Shown here: positions 37,306-48,233 of the stretch, piece by piece
Layout of the letters: the number at the start of each line of letters is the position of its first letter
Position numbering within the stretch: position 1 is the stretch's first letter
Source of the DNA: Lunularia cruciata
Lineage: Eukaryota; Streptophyta; Marchantiopsida; Lunulariales; Lunulariaceae
Length of the DNA stretch: 64,000 nucleotides
Assembly (NCBI GenBank): GCA_948567375.1
Contig: OX419761.1
Location: forward strand, 11,074,243-11,138,242
Reading direction: 5' to 3'
Translations under genes and position numbers: made by a program
Notes under the pieces: model-generated
Told to the model about the DNA's origin: nothing
Databases searched by the model: none
The model's input: the letters and a program-made list of their open reading frames with translations, nothing else

Positions 37306-39384
37306 ATGGCTGCTGCTACGGCTTGCTGTTGGACCGGCATCAGCGGCACGAGCTGTAGTAGCAGCAGCAGCAGCAGCAGGGGCAGCCCGGGTTATAGATT
37401 GAGGAGGACGCCACCATCGCAATTGAAGCTTGGTGGGAGGAGGAGCTCCGGTTGCAAATCTGTTGCTTGTCAATTAGCTGCTGATGGAGCTGGCCCATCT
37501 GAAGCTGTTTCTTCGCTACAAGATACCAAGTCCGCACTTCTGCTCGCTTTGAAAGGTTGGATTAAGCAGGAGCCGTTTGGTTTATATTACCTTAATTTTG
37601 CTGGCTAAATTCCATAGCCCAGAGGATGAGATTATCCTGAGCTGCGGCAATATGCAGACAAAACCGTAGAAGAACTTGTATGTACCTCTTCTTCTTTGCA
37701 GAATGCATCGTGACGTCAGTGCAGTGGGCTACTTGATTGGTTTCTTCCTTCAATAACTGTTTTTTGGTCCACGAGATTTTGTACCCGTGCACACTGAATG
37801 TCAAGAATCAAGAAATTTTGGAGCTTTGACAGTGTACATGATGATGGTTTCATGATCTAGGATAATTTGAACTAAAATTTTGAACAAATATTTGGGAAAA
37901 TCTGTCTGTAGGGGTGAACAGAGGGATTTTCGGGGTTCCTGCTCCGAAGAAAGCAGAGATTGAGACTCTTCTATCAACGTTGGAGGGATTGAACCCTTCT
38001 CCAAGGCCTACAGAAAATCTAGACGTGGTAAATCAATTTGGCATCTTAGGAGCTCCTGTCAAAGTTGGAAGTATGAACTTGTTATGAATTACCACGGATA
38101 AGCAACTGACAAACACAAGCTCCGATAACTTTTGTCCTTTTATCCTTTAGGTAGCTCGACAAATGCCAGTAGCTAACTCATGGATTAGAGTGCCACTAGG
38201 AAGTGTTAAAGTTTTCAATGGTCGGAATGCATTCTAATGCTACTTGGAAGGCTTAGATCATTAATGACGAATGCTTGGACAAGGATTAAACTGCGTAATT
38301 GATGCACAGTGTAATTCGTGCATTTACAGAATCACAGTTTCTTAGTTCCTTTTGTATACCAAGCTAATGGCATGAGGAGGAATCTGAAAACGAAGTCTGA
38401 CTAAAGCGTGCTAGGTTAAAGGTGAATGGAAGCTTCTGTACAGCACGATCTCGATACTCGGCGTGAAAAGGACCAAGCTCGGGTTGAGGGATTTTATTGC
38501 TCTCGGAGACTTTCTCCAGATTATTGATGTCGACCAGGTTGGTCTTACTTCCTTATTGCTTTTACTTTCCTTGGTTATCACCTCCCCAAACATCTGTTAC
38601 ACCAAGGGTTGTCTCTCATCCTTCCTTTTCCGGAAGGTCCGTGTCTTGGTGAACTGAAGAAATTTCGATTCTTTCTGTTTGTGACTACGTCAAGGCAGAG
38701 GAGAGCAATCAACAAGATAGGATTTAATGTGGCGGGGCTTGGCATGTTAAGTGGCGCTCTCACCATTGAAGCTTCTTACACTGTTACTTCTCCATCGGTA
38801 AAACCTCATCATATTTTGTGAAACTAGAGTTACAAGTACATAAAGTTCATAAGCATGTCTCCTTCCGCATAAGTACATTGTCTTTGCCACTTTAATTGTC
38901 TTTCTTAGATATCTGTACACTAACTTGATGGTATGAAATTTTTGCAGCGAGTAGACATCAAATTCGAGACATCAGCTATTACTCCCAAGCAGGTATGAGG
39001 CAATACTCTTTGTTAATGAATCTAATATTTCTTCATTTATTTGCTGATTTCTGGGAAGAAGCCCTCTCCGCATATGCTTTGAACTCAAAGTTGACCGTAT
39101 TTTCCAAAACGCAGCTTCTCTCTCTTTTCCAAAAGAACTATGACCTTCTTCTAGGCATCTTCAATCCGGAAGGCTGGCTCGAGATCACGTATCCTCCTTT
39201 TCGTCTTTCATACCCAATTATGTCTTAAATTCCGTACCACCAGTCCATTGATCTACCTATTATGCTAGTCTCTTCCGTGAAAAGTTGACATCCTTCACCT
39301 TTCAAATTTAGATATGTTGATGACTCTCTGAGAGTGGGCCGAGACGACAAGGGAAACATCTTTCTTGTGGAAAGGACTGTCTAG
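37306..39384 (+). CDS. FBN5: FIBRILLIN 5 (plastid-lipid-associated protein), seven exons
   Basis: Exons are 37306-37555, 37912-38027, 38415-38537, 38699-38797, 38948-38992, 39115-39188 and 39312-39384. All introns are GT-AG, phases agree, and the product is 259 aa, which is the length I recall for Arabidopsis FBN5. The N-terminal 60-70 residues are rich in Ala, Ser and basic residues, including a serine run ([10 protein letters not shown]), and look like a chloroplast transit peptide. The PAP/fibrillin domain follows, with [39 protein letters not shown], a [11 protein letters not shown] block, [22 protein letters not shown], and a [12 protein letters not shown] end. These blocks point to FBN5 and not to other fibrillins. 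FBN5 binds solanesyl-diphosphate synthases in the stroma and is needed for plastoquinone-9 synthesis in Arabidopsis; that role is inferred here by homology. No defect was found. Confidence 0.93.
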
Positions 39385-40309
39385 CAGCCGTACCAAGGCT
39401 ACAGCACACTAAGAAATTTGTACACTAAAGGATGACATGTCTTAAATTTGTTCTCTATTCAGCCCTCGCCAACAGGTCTTTGACGATTCAGGTACTTTAT
39501 TATCATTGGGATCATCAGTAATCAAGCACCAAATCCCAGAAGATTAGGAGCTTTCTCATTTCCCATCCTTACCTTTAATTCCGATTTACCTACTGAGCAA
39601 CAAGTGTATCTCGCATGGGTTTGCCTAGGGTTGGGACCTGTTCATTCTGTGAATGTTTAACTACCAGCACTCATTGAGACTCAGGCAAGAGGTGCTGAAG
39701 TACATGTTTAGAATGATTAATAAGAGCTGGAAGCAGAAACTCCTCAGGAAGAGACTTTAACTCATGTTGAAGTTACAAAATACCATAAGAATAACGCAGA
39801 CTATGCTCCCACATTTGAACGTTTGCATTCTCCTTCAGGAGTGGAACAAAGTACTCGATGAGCGTGACATGATTCTCCAAACGATCAAAACGTTTTTCTA
39901 ACTTCTTGGAAAACCACTCGAAAACGCGGAAATATTTAATGACGAAAGCACAGCCCTTGACTCCTTCCTGCTTCCATGCTCTGCTCATGATAAGTCGGGA
40001 CCAAACAAACGAAGTTTTGCTAGATTGTACGAAGTCTTAGTCACCCTTTACATTACAGCCTTTGACAAAAGTAATAACGTATGAGAAGTCTACACCATAT
40101 CTGGAGACAACGATGGAAAATTTCAAATCAAATTTAGAATCAGGCCTGTAGTCACGGTAGTGTAAACCCACCCTTGCATTATTTCCCTCTGCAACAGGCG
40201 ATTATTTAGCTTGAAGACTCCTTTCATGTGCCCAAGGCTAATGTACCGTGAACCTAAATATTATAGGTAAGCTTTACCAGTGAGTTTACGGCATATGAGA
40301 CTAGTCTGC
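39385..40309. other. FBN5 3' flank with one protein-like minus frame
   Basis: The stretch downstream of FBN5 presumably includes its 3' UTR. A minus-strand frame at 39773-39988 (71 codons, open further at its C-terminal side in another frame) has a composition like real protein with aromatic and charged residues (for example RVFEWFSKKLEKRFDRL). I do not recognise it. It could be an exon fragment of a lost gene. Confidence 0.35.
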
Positions 40310-42840
40310 TAATGGAACGATCCAATCAATGCCAATCTTGTCCAAGTTGACCTTGTAACCCTTCTTGCAAAGAGTTGCTACATGTAGAAGCATATTGCAT
40401 GCTCCAATAACCCAATGGGACACCCTTAATCACAACACAAACTAATTCACCCTTAAAGATTCAGGATCTTGAGATGCATCTCACTTGAACCTCTTGATTC
40501 ACTTACATTTTCATTGTAACCTTGGAGTTGAACTCATGTATTCTTGAAGTTGTGAGGCTTCTTTCTATCTCCTTGGATGTGTACACCTACAACGCAATTG
40601 ATGCAAACATACTCTAATGCGTGATCAAACAATGCAATTATAAATTGAGGTCCATGTACAATATCTAGAGTTGGTAGCACAACAACAACACTCGTGCTTG
40701 CCTTGTTGCCATTTGGCATAAAGCACTCTTGCATTGCCCTTCCATGACCCCTCTATCCACTTGTCAATTTTAGGTTTATGCTTCACATGCTTTGGAAATT
40801 ATTTCTTCTCAAGCTACTCCACTACCTTGTTCGAAGCAAGAGCAGAAATTGCAGTATCATTTCTCTACTCCTCCTCAAGGAGTATGGATCAAAACACCAC
40901 TTTTTGTAATGTCATCTCATTTTTTGGATCAAAAATGATGATACCCAAGGATCTCATGATATTAGTAATGCTTTTGACACAAGAAGGCCATACTCCACTT
41001 GCTAATCTCCCCTTTGGCTTCTATGTATTGATCTCTTAAGTAACAAATCTAGCAAAGAAACCCTTCCATCGCCTCACCATCAATATATTAGATATTGTAG
41101 AGTTTTTTTGCAAGAAAAGCTCAATCATGACTCCTATAAGTTTATGTATTTCTACTAATTTGTCCCACATCTACTTTGCGGTGTCATATTTGCATATGGG
41201 ACCATGGAACAAAGCTTTAACATTAAGCGTTTCCAACTCTTCTACATCCCATTTCTCTCTTGCATGAATCAGCTTGCCATTATTTAGATGCTATGATGAC
41301 CCATCTATATACTTATAGAATTGACAAGAACCAAAAAAGTATTTAATCATAAAACTACATGTAATACAATTCCCCTCATCTAGACTATCAATGCATTGGT
41401 TGTTGGAAGTTGAAGTTGAAGCCATCACTACAAGGAATGGAACGTCACAAGAATGAATAGGTTTTTGTGTCACAACGGGATGCAACGTGCAAAAATCACC
41501 CTTGCAAAGGGAAGCCCTTAACTTAATGTGGTCACTCAATTCTTACAAAGAGGAAACTCTACTAACCTGGCAAAAAAGAAGCTTGAGAGAGAGTAAACCC
41601 TAAACACCCAAAGAAGCATAAACCCTTAAAGACACATCAAAGAGTAAGCCCTAACCTCAATGACACCAAAAACCTTACATACTAAACACTCTGTTCACTC
41701 AATTAAAAACTCAGTCACAAACTCTCGTTGCTCAATCAAGAAAAGGAACCAGTCACTATTAAAAAAAAAACCAAGTGCTCTTGATCATAAATGCTCCATC
41801 ATGACACTCTAATATCATATTACTAAATTATGCATACAAGCAATCTTTATTTCATGGTTGGAATTTAAATTCAAGATTCCAAGTCCTCCAACCCCCTCTA
41901 CTTGACCTCAAGATTTGGCTCACGATTTACCACATGGAGTTCCATGCGGTGGAACTTAACATGCGGTGGAACTTATCTTGAACCTCTTGATTCTCTTATA
42001 TTTCCATTGTAACCTTGGAGTTGGATTTCTGCATTCTTGAAGTTGTGAGGCTCCCTTTTGTTTCCTTAGATGTGTACATCTACAAAAAAATTGATGGAAA
42101 TGTAGTCTAATGGTTAATCAAACAATGCAATCATAAATTGAGGTCCATGTACAATGTCTCAAGTTGATGGCACAACAATAACACCCATGCTTGCCTTTGC
42201 ATTTCTTTCTTGCCATTTGACATAGAGCACTCTAGATCAGCCTTGCAATGATCCCTCCATCCACAAACTTTGCAAGTAACATGGTAATCAAGCATCATGA
42301 TGGAGCATTTGTGATTGGGAGCATCGAGTTTTTTTTAAGATAAAATGATTGTCTTCTTTTTGATTGAGTGTATTGATCTTGGGTATGGTATTCTTGAAAG
42401 CAACAATGCTAAAATTGAAACTCAAAATTTCATTTTCTTTCTACTCCTCCTAATTTAGATTTGTTCCAATCTACCATCTTCCTGATTGCATTTGCCTTCC
42501 AATCCTATCAAGAGAACATATCAAGATGATGATTGCTACTTGTTGATTGGTGTTCAAAGGCCACTCTTTGCTCCATGATCTAGAGAAAGCAACATTGGCA
42601 AGATAAAATATAGAGCATATACCAACTCACTTTTGTGATACAAAAAGGAAAGATTTGGGAGGATAGTAGATCAAAATGGGGAGGATTAGAGTGCAAATGC
42701 AATCGAGAGGATGGCAGATTAGAAAAAATTGGAATTGGGAGGAGTGGAAAGAAAATAACTATTTGACTTTCAATTTTAGCATCATTACTTTTAGGAACAT
42801 CATGCCCAAGATTGGTACCCGCAAGCAATTAGTGAAGGAA
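40310..42840 (-). repeat. Unclassified repeat, two partly duplicated minus-strand copies
   Basis: A segment of about 230 bp (40490-40720) recurs at 41970-42210 in the same orientation with roughly 80-85% identity by eye. On the minus strand both encode a Cys/His-rich stretch near the 3' end of the frame, and 41060-41539 contains protein-like frames (KLIHAREKWDVEELETLNVK-like text), reminiscent of copia-type gag. No pol region is visible. I call it a probable retroelement-derived repeat without naming a family. Confidence 0.45.
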
Positions 42841-42899
42841 ATATAGAGTTGCATGCATCATAATACAATGGTTAACATTGGTAGAGTTTGACTATCAAG

Positions 42900-44280
42900 A
42901 GAGTAATTTTAGTTTTGATGTGTTTGAGACAAATACGTTAACTTTTCACTAGCCCAAATGGACATTCAACTTGCACTTGATGAATGGAGTGAATGTGATG
43001 ACAAAATTGACACTAAAAAATTGGAGATCAGAGCGATATGCTTAAAGTGGTGGGATTCCATTAGATATATTTGATTAAATCAAAGACATCTAATGGAGTG
43101 AATTTGCGCCCACCAAAAAATTGAATTTATGTGCAAGTATTTCCATAACCTTGAGAGATCTATGTTCAAAATCTTGGTGAGGATGGACATAAAATAGTAG
43201 AGATCAAGGATCATCCCATTTTTGCACAAAAATCTATTGGAAAAATCCAAACTCAGATATGGATTCAAGTTGTTGTAGCATTAGATTGTTTTGGAAACTT
43301 TGGAAACAAAACTTCCATCATGAGGGGGATGAGTATATAAGGGTGTGATTACTAATTCCACCATGTTATTTACACAAAGGATGATTGAAGCTATTTTATG
43401 CATCATTGGAGAAGAGGTGCAACAACCTGATAAAGAGGAGAGAATAAGAATATCACAAAGGTTTGCATAAAAGGGTTTTCTTAGGTATGTAGTGCTAGTT
43501 GATGGAACTTTTATCACAAAGACCTGAATACAATAATGAAACCTATTTTAGTAGGAAGGGATCCTACTTAGTTAATGGGAAAATTATTTGTGATGATCTA
43601 AGAAGGATAATTCATTTTATGGGAGGTAAATGCCTCATTGTATCTTTCATTTTTGTTTTTTTTTGCATGTTATTTCATACACCATGTTTATGCAAGGTGG
43701 AGTTTTGATATTAGCTTCTTGTCTTACTTGGTTGAATATTTTTGCTTATTGTCTTGCTCATTGAATGTATGTAGGGATTGAAACTTTTTGCTTATTGTCT
43801 TGCTGGTTGAATGTATGTAGGGATGCCGGGCTCATGCCATGATATGGCCTGCTTGAGGAAAATCTGCATATGGTCGGATCTGAATCAAAGAGATATAAGA
43901 AACTAATTTAACACAACTAGTACTTGCTTGGGGATTTTGGGTATATACCTATGTGCCTTTTGGTTCCATCTTTCAAAATTCCATGCGCCACCAACAAACA
44001 AAACTTCAACAAATGTGTTGTATGCACATGAGTAGTGAATGAGCATTACATAGGAGTTCTCAAGGTAGGTGGTATTTGTTAAAAGAGTTGCAAGTGCATT
44101 TCAAACAACAAGTCTAGAAATATTTATCTCATGAAATGGATCAACACTTGGATTATTCTACATATTTTTTTAATAAGTAGATCCAATGCATGGGAACTAG
44201 AGGAAGTTGATTTAATTGAGGATGAGCTCCAATATGGCTACATTACCAAGCACCAAGAGAGAGATCACTTAAGAGGGAGT
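42900..44280 (+). mobile_element. PIF/Harbinger transposase remnant
   Basis: The frame reads IGEEVQQPDKEERIRISQRFA (about 43400-43468), LVDGTF (43495-43512), NNETYFSRKGSYLVNGKIICDD (about 43533-43598), then GMPGSCHDM (about 43822-43846) and VNEHYIGVLK (44035-44064). These are the conserved blocks of Harbinger (HARBI1-like) DDE transposases. The triad is visible: Asp at 43501-43503, Asp at 43841-43843 and Glu at 44041-44043. A GT-AG intron between GGG at about 43625 and GGATGCCGG at 43821 fits the family, where an intron can lie before the PGSxHD block. Stops at several points (for example after RFA at about 43468) and frame changes show it is a pseudogene. I found no terminal inverted repeats or TTA target duplication. 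Confidence 0.8.
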
Positions 44281-44451
44281 ATCATGGAGAGATGTTTGGA
44301 ATCTAATTGACAACTTGGAGAGTTCTTGTATTGTTGATAATGATAATAAAGTTTACTTTTTTGCCTCCTAAAATGTTTCATGCATGGCATGCCTTGTTAG
44401 ACACTCTAGGTACAATCTTATTCAAGCTCGTTGAGTATGTCTTGCTATTCT

Positions 44452-44557
<106 letters not shown>

Positions 44558-44669
44558 ATAGTCACTAGTTTCAATGGTAAATGATCTACTTGATCTATGG
44601 TAGACATATCTTCTAGAAGGTAGCTTAGGCAACAGGTTTTGAGTAAGGCCTAAGTCTTCACGAGAAGCT

Positions 44670-44909
44670 AAACTAGTGTGCTGAGAGCATTGTTGAGCAT
44701 TTTAAGTAGGTATTTTGAAGGACTTAATCATTAAGAGATGATCAATAAACTAATACAGTGCAAAAGTTTCAATAAAATAACAAGTGAGAGTGTTTAGCCA
44801 TGGATGCAGCTTCCAATATAGGAAGTGAGCCATGCATATCCTATGTATCACAATGAGAGTTTATTCGTTTCTTGAGAGTGGATATATTTGATGGTAATGA
44901 AGTCAAACA
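44670..44909 (+). repeat. 5' LTR of the copia element
   Basis: Matches 58848-59103 through GTAGGTATTTTG, AAGAGATGATCAATAAA, AGTGAGAGT and TAATGAAGTCAAACA. The right edge is fixed by the primer-binding site that follows. The left edge is uncertain by some tens of bases because the two copies differ there by an indel of about 22 bp. Confidence 0.75.
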
Positions 44910-44911
44910 AG

Positions 44912-44923
44912 TGGTATTAGAGC
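44912..44923 (+). other. Primer-binding site of the copia element
   Basis: TGGTATTAGAGC lies two bases after the LTR and matches the complement of plant initiator-methionine tRNA (TGGTATCAGAGC) at 11 of 12 positions. Confidence 0.8.
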
Positions 44924-47027
44924 AAGGTTGATCAGAAGTTAGTTGATCAAGAGATTCATAATGGCAAGAAATATGATAGAAGTCTCAAATGGAAAGTTTG
45001 TCATGGATAAATTTGATGGAAAGAAATTTTTTTGGGTTATGGTAATTGAAGATGACGAACTAGCTTGTTCAGCAAGGGCTACAAAAAATGCTAGTCAAGA
45101 AACCAAAGGACAAGAGTGAAGATGTTGATCTGAGTGCTATTGGGACAATTCTATTAAATCCTGCTGATAAAGTGTTGTAGAATTTAATGAACAAGGACTC
45201 AACTCCAAAGCTATGGTCAAAGTTGGATAATTTATATATGAAAACGTCCTTGAGAATCCATTATACTTGACACAAAAGCTCTATACATTGCGGATGAAGA
45301 AGGGCCAGAGCATCATGTAGCATCTCAACATGTTCAACAAAATCATTTGTGAATTGATGAGTATAGAGGTTACCCTAGAGGAGGACGATAAAGCTTTGTT
45401 GTTATTGACTTCACTGCCTTCATCTTACCAGCATCTACTCACAATATTGTTGTACAAGAAGGGTGACATAGCATTTTAGGAAGTCATGTCAACTTTACTA
45501 TCTAGTGAAATGCATAAAAGACCTAACCAAGTGGATAGCAATCCCATGGCTATTTTTATTAGAGGTAGGAGAATGGACAAAAGGATAGATTAAGGGCAAA
45601 TATAGATCAAAGTCCAGGTCTAATGGCATTAACACCAAGTATTGGATATACAAGAAGTTAGGGCATCTCAAGAAAGAATGTATGGTCAAAGGCATGAGAG
45701 TAATAGAAATTAGAATCATTTCTCAATTTAGGTAAGTATAGCAAAATCATCTAGATCCATCAATGATGTTATTTGTGTCACACAATATAAAGATCAATTT
45801 GAAGAGTCTTGGATACTCTATTTGGGTTGCTCTTACCACATGTGTCCAAAGAAGGATTGTTTCACACATACCAACCAATGAACAAAGGATCTATTTTGAT
45901 GGAGGAATGATGTTGCTTGTAAAACCATATGGATTGGTACAATACTCATCAAGATGTTAGATGGTGTTGTGAGAACTCTTACTGATGTGCGGCATGTACC
46001 AGAGTTGCAAAAGAACCTGATCTTGGTATATTAAGTTTAAATAGTTGGAAGTGGGGTGCAGAAAGAAAAATGCTTAAAATAACAAAAGGAGCATTGGTAG
46101 TGATGGAGAGTCAAAAGGTAATAAATTTGTATGAGCTAGTTGGAGATATAGTTATAGGTAGAGTGGAAACCATACCTTCTAAAGACAAAGGTCCCAAGGA
46201 CCTGATGCAACTATGGCACCTAAGTTTGGGCCATATGAGCAAACAAGGTCTAGGTGAATTGTTCAAGCTACAATTATTAAAGGGATTGAGGAATTGTAAG
46301 TTAAAATTTTGTGAGCATTGTGGAATAAGAAAGTAGCAAAGGGTTGGCTTTTATATGGGAGTTCATTGCACAAGGGAATTTTAGATTATGTACATTTTGA
46401 TGTTTTGGAGGCTAGCACTTGTAGCTTTAAAATCAAGAGTGCTATACTTTGTATCCTTGAGAGATGACTATGTAGGAGAGTATGGGTCTACCCCATGAAG
46501 CAAAAATTAGAAGTATTCTATATCTTTAAACAATGAAAGGTGATGATGGAAAAATAGGCCAGAAGGAGAGTGAAGTATCTACAATCTGATAAAGGCAGAG
46601 AGTACACATCAAGAGAGTTGATCAATTTTGCAAGACCAAAGGGATAGTACATCACTTTACCATACTTGGTACCCCTCAGCAAAATGGTATAGCAAAATGG
46701 ATGTATAGTACACTATCAAAGAAAGCTCAGAGTATGTTGAGCAATATTGGGTTAGGAAAGAGCTTTTGGGTAGAAGCTATAAACACAATGTATTACTTGG
46801 TAAATTTCTTTATCCACTATTCTTGAGTGTAGGATACAAATGGAGAAATGGATAGGTTGACCTGCAGATTATTCTTCAAGGAGAGTGTTTGGATGTAAAT
46901 CATATGTTCATATTCAACAAGAGCAAAGGACAAAGTTGTATCCTAAATCTAGAAAGTGCATATTCTTAGGATATGAGAAGAATAGAAAGAGATATAGATT
47001 GTGGGATCCTATTAGGTGTTGCCTTGT

Positions 47028-47132
47028 TGTCGTGCGTATATACATCGCTACACAACATACATCGCTGTCAACATCATACACTATAAAAGCACAACTCACA
47101 CATAAGTCATACATAGACTCTAAAGTGCCACA
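47028..47132 (-). repeat. 105-bp block, outer copy
   Basis: Identical over 105 bp to 47585-47689. It sits at the outermost 3' end of the element, between the LTR core and the target duplication. On the plus strand it starts TGTCGTGCG and ends GTGCCACA. Confidence 0.9.
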
Positions 47133-47133
47133 A

Positions 47134-47582
47134 TAATCAGATTGCTTAACATTCTCAACTCAACTCAACTCAGATCAGTACTTGATCTGTCACTCTATAA
47201 ACTGCCAACAACTGGGCACTGATTACAGTCAAGCCACACCCACTCAAGCATAGAGAATCCAAGTGACGCTCGCCGGCCTCTGTCCACCATAGCCAGGAAC
47301 TCGAAGGCTCAACATCAGAGAAGTGAGCTCTCTGGAGCTCACTTCGAAACTATACCCCCTGGACTCGAGCTAGCCATGAAACCCTAACGGTCCCGCTGAC
47401 AGCACACTTGACGGTGCAAACGGTGCAAAGTGACGGTGGGCCCCACCGTGAAGTCAGTACCCCGAACACAAAATCTAACCGTCGGAAAGTAGTCCCTGAG
47501 AAACAGCTAGAATAACTCTAACTACCATCACTGGAACTCCAGTGTCCGAGCATCTAGATGCGGAACTACAAATGGCGTGACA
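47134..47582 (-). repeat. 3' LTR core of the young gypsy element
   Basis: The 448 aligned bases match 56511-56958 at about 98% identity without gaps. The core is flanked on both sides by an identical 105-bp block (47028-47132 and 47585-47689). If the true LTR includes the block next to the polypurine tract, the 3' LTR is about 47134-47689. Confidence 0.85.
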
Positions 47583-47584
47583 GC

Positions 47585-47689
47585 TGTCGTGCGTATATAC
47601 ATCGCTACACAACATACATCGCTGTCAACATCATACACTATAAAAGCACAACTCACACATAAGTCATACATAGACTCTAAAGTGCCACA
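47585..47689 (-). repeat. 105-bp block, inner copy
   Basis: Lies between the polypurine tract and the LTR core. In element sense it starts TGTGGCACTTTAG immediately after the purine tract, which is where an LTR should begin. It joins the core through the perfect palindrome GACAGCTGTC at 47579-47588. Confidence 0.9.
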
Positions 47690-47701
47690 ATCGCCCCCCT
47701 A
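47690..47701 (-). other. Polypurine tract of the young gypsy element
   Basis: In element sense TAGGGGGGCGAT directly precedes the TGTGGCAC start of the 105-bp block. It is the only strong purine run near the 3' end and would prime plus-strand synthesis. Confidence 0.7.
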
Positions 47702-47858
47702 GCTGGTGGTTAGGTCCCTCTAACTCCAGATAGCCATCTACTCTAAGTATATGGTATACCCTCTAATGGGCAAAGATCAGGAGGCCGGGTGCTATGGAGC
47801 CCCATCGTTAGTTGCCTGTCTGCAATCTATACCATATAAAGAATGAACTAGCTATAGG

Positions 47859-48158
47859 TCAAGTACATCTAGGACATAACCACTGTCCCTGAGGAACCAC
47901 CGTGAGGGGAGGAGTCATACATGCCATATGCCATCCTCTCGAACAGCTATCACACACTAACATAGTAGCAGCTCCACCAGAAGAGCCACATAACATACAC
48001 CTCAAGCCTGCACGTACAAGTGCCAAGCTTGGGTCCATAGTACCATCAATGTTTGGGAGGTGGCATGGCGCACAATTGCGCACATGATCCTTCCAAACAA
48101 CACCATCACGTCCTTCTAACACAAGGACTCCAGATGGCAAAACCTCGCGCACTCTCAA
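47859..48158 (-). CDS. Integrase tail and PHD finger frame (99 aa)
   Basis: The first half (REVLPSGVLVLEGRDGVVWKDHV) resembles the GPY/F-type C-terminus of gypsy integrases. The second half is a PHD finger with Cys4-His-Cys3 spacing: CMLC, 11 residues, CDSC, 4 residues, H, 2 residues, C, 14 residues, CPRC (about residues 54-98). A Trp two residues before the last Cys pair (QWLC) is the usual PHD signature. PHD fingers commonly bind the histone H3 tail, so it could steer integration or the methyltransferase to certain chromatin; that is inference. It takes the position that a chromodomain holds in families A and B of this window. Confidence 0.85.
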   Translation of the reverse strand: MRVREVLPSGVLVLEGRDGVVWKDHVRNCAPCHLPNIDGTMDPSLALVRAGLRCMLCGSSGGAATMLVCDSCSRGWHMACMTPPLTVVPQGQWLCPRCT

Positions 48159-48233
48159 GATAGTGCGGCCTGTAGAAACATCAAGTGTCGTCGGTGCTGT
48201 CTGCTGTAGATATACATAGTCGCCTGGATGAAA

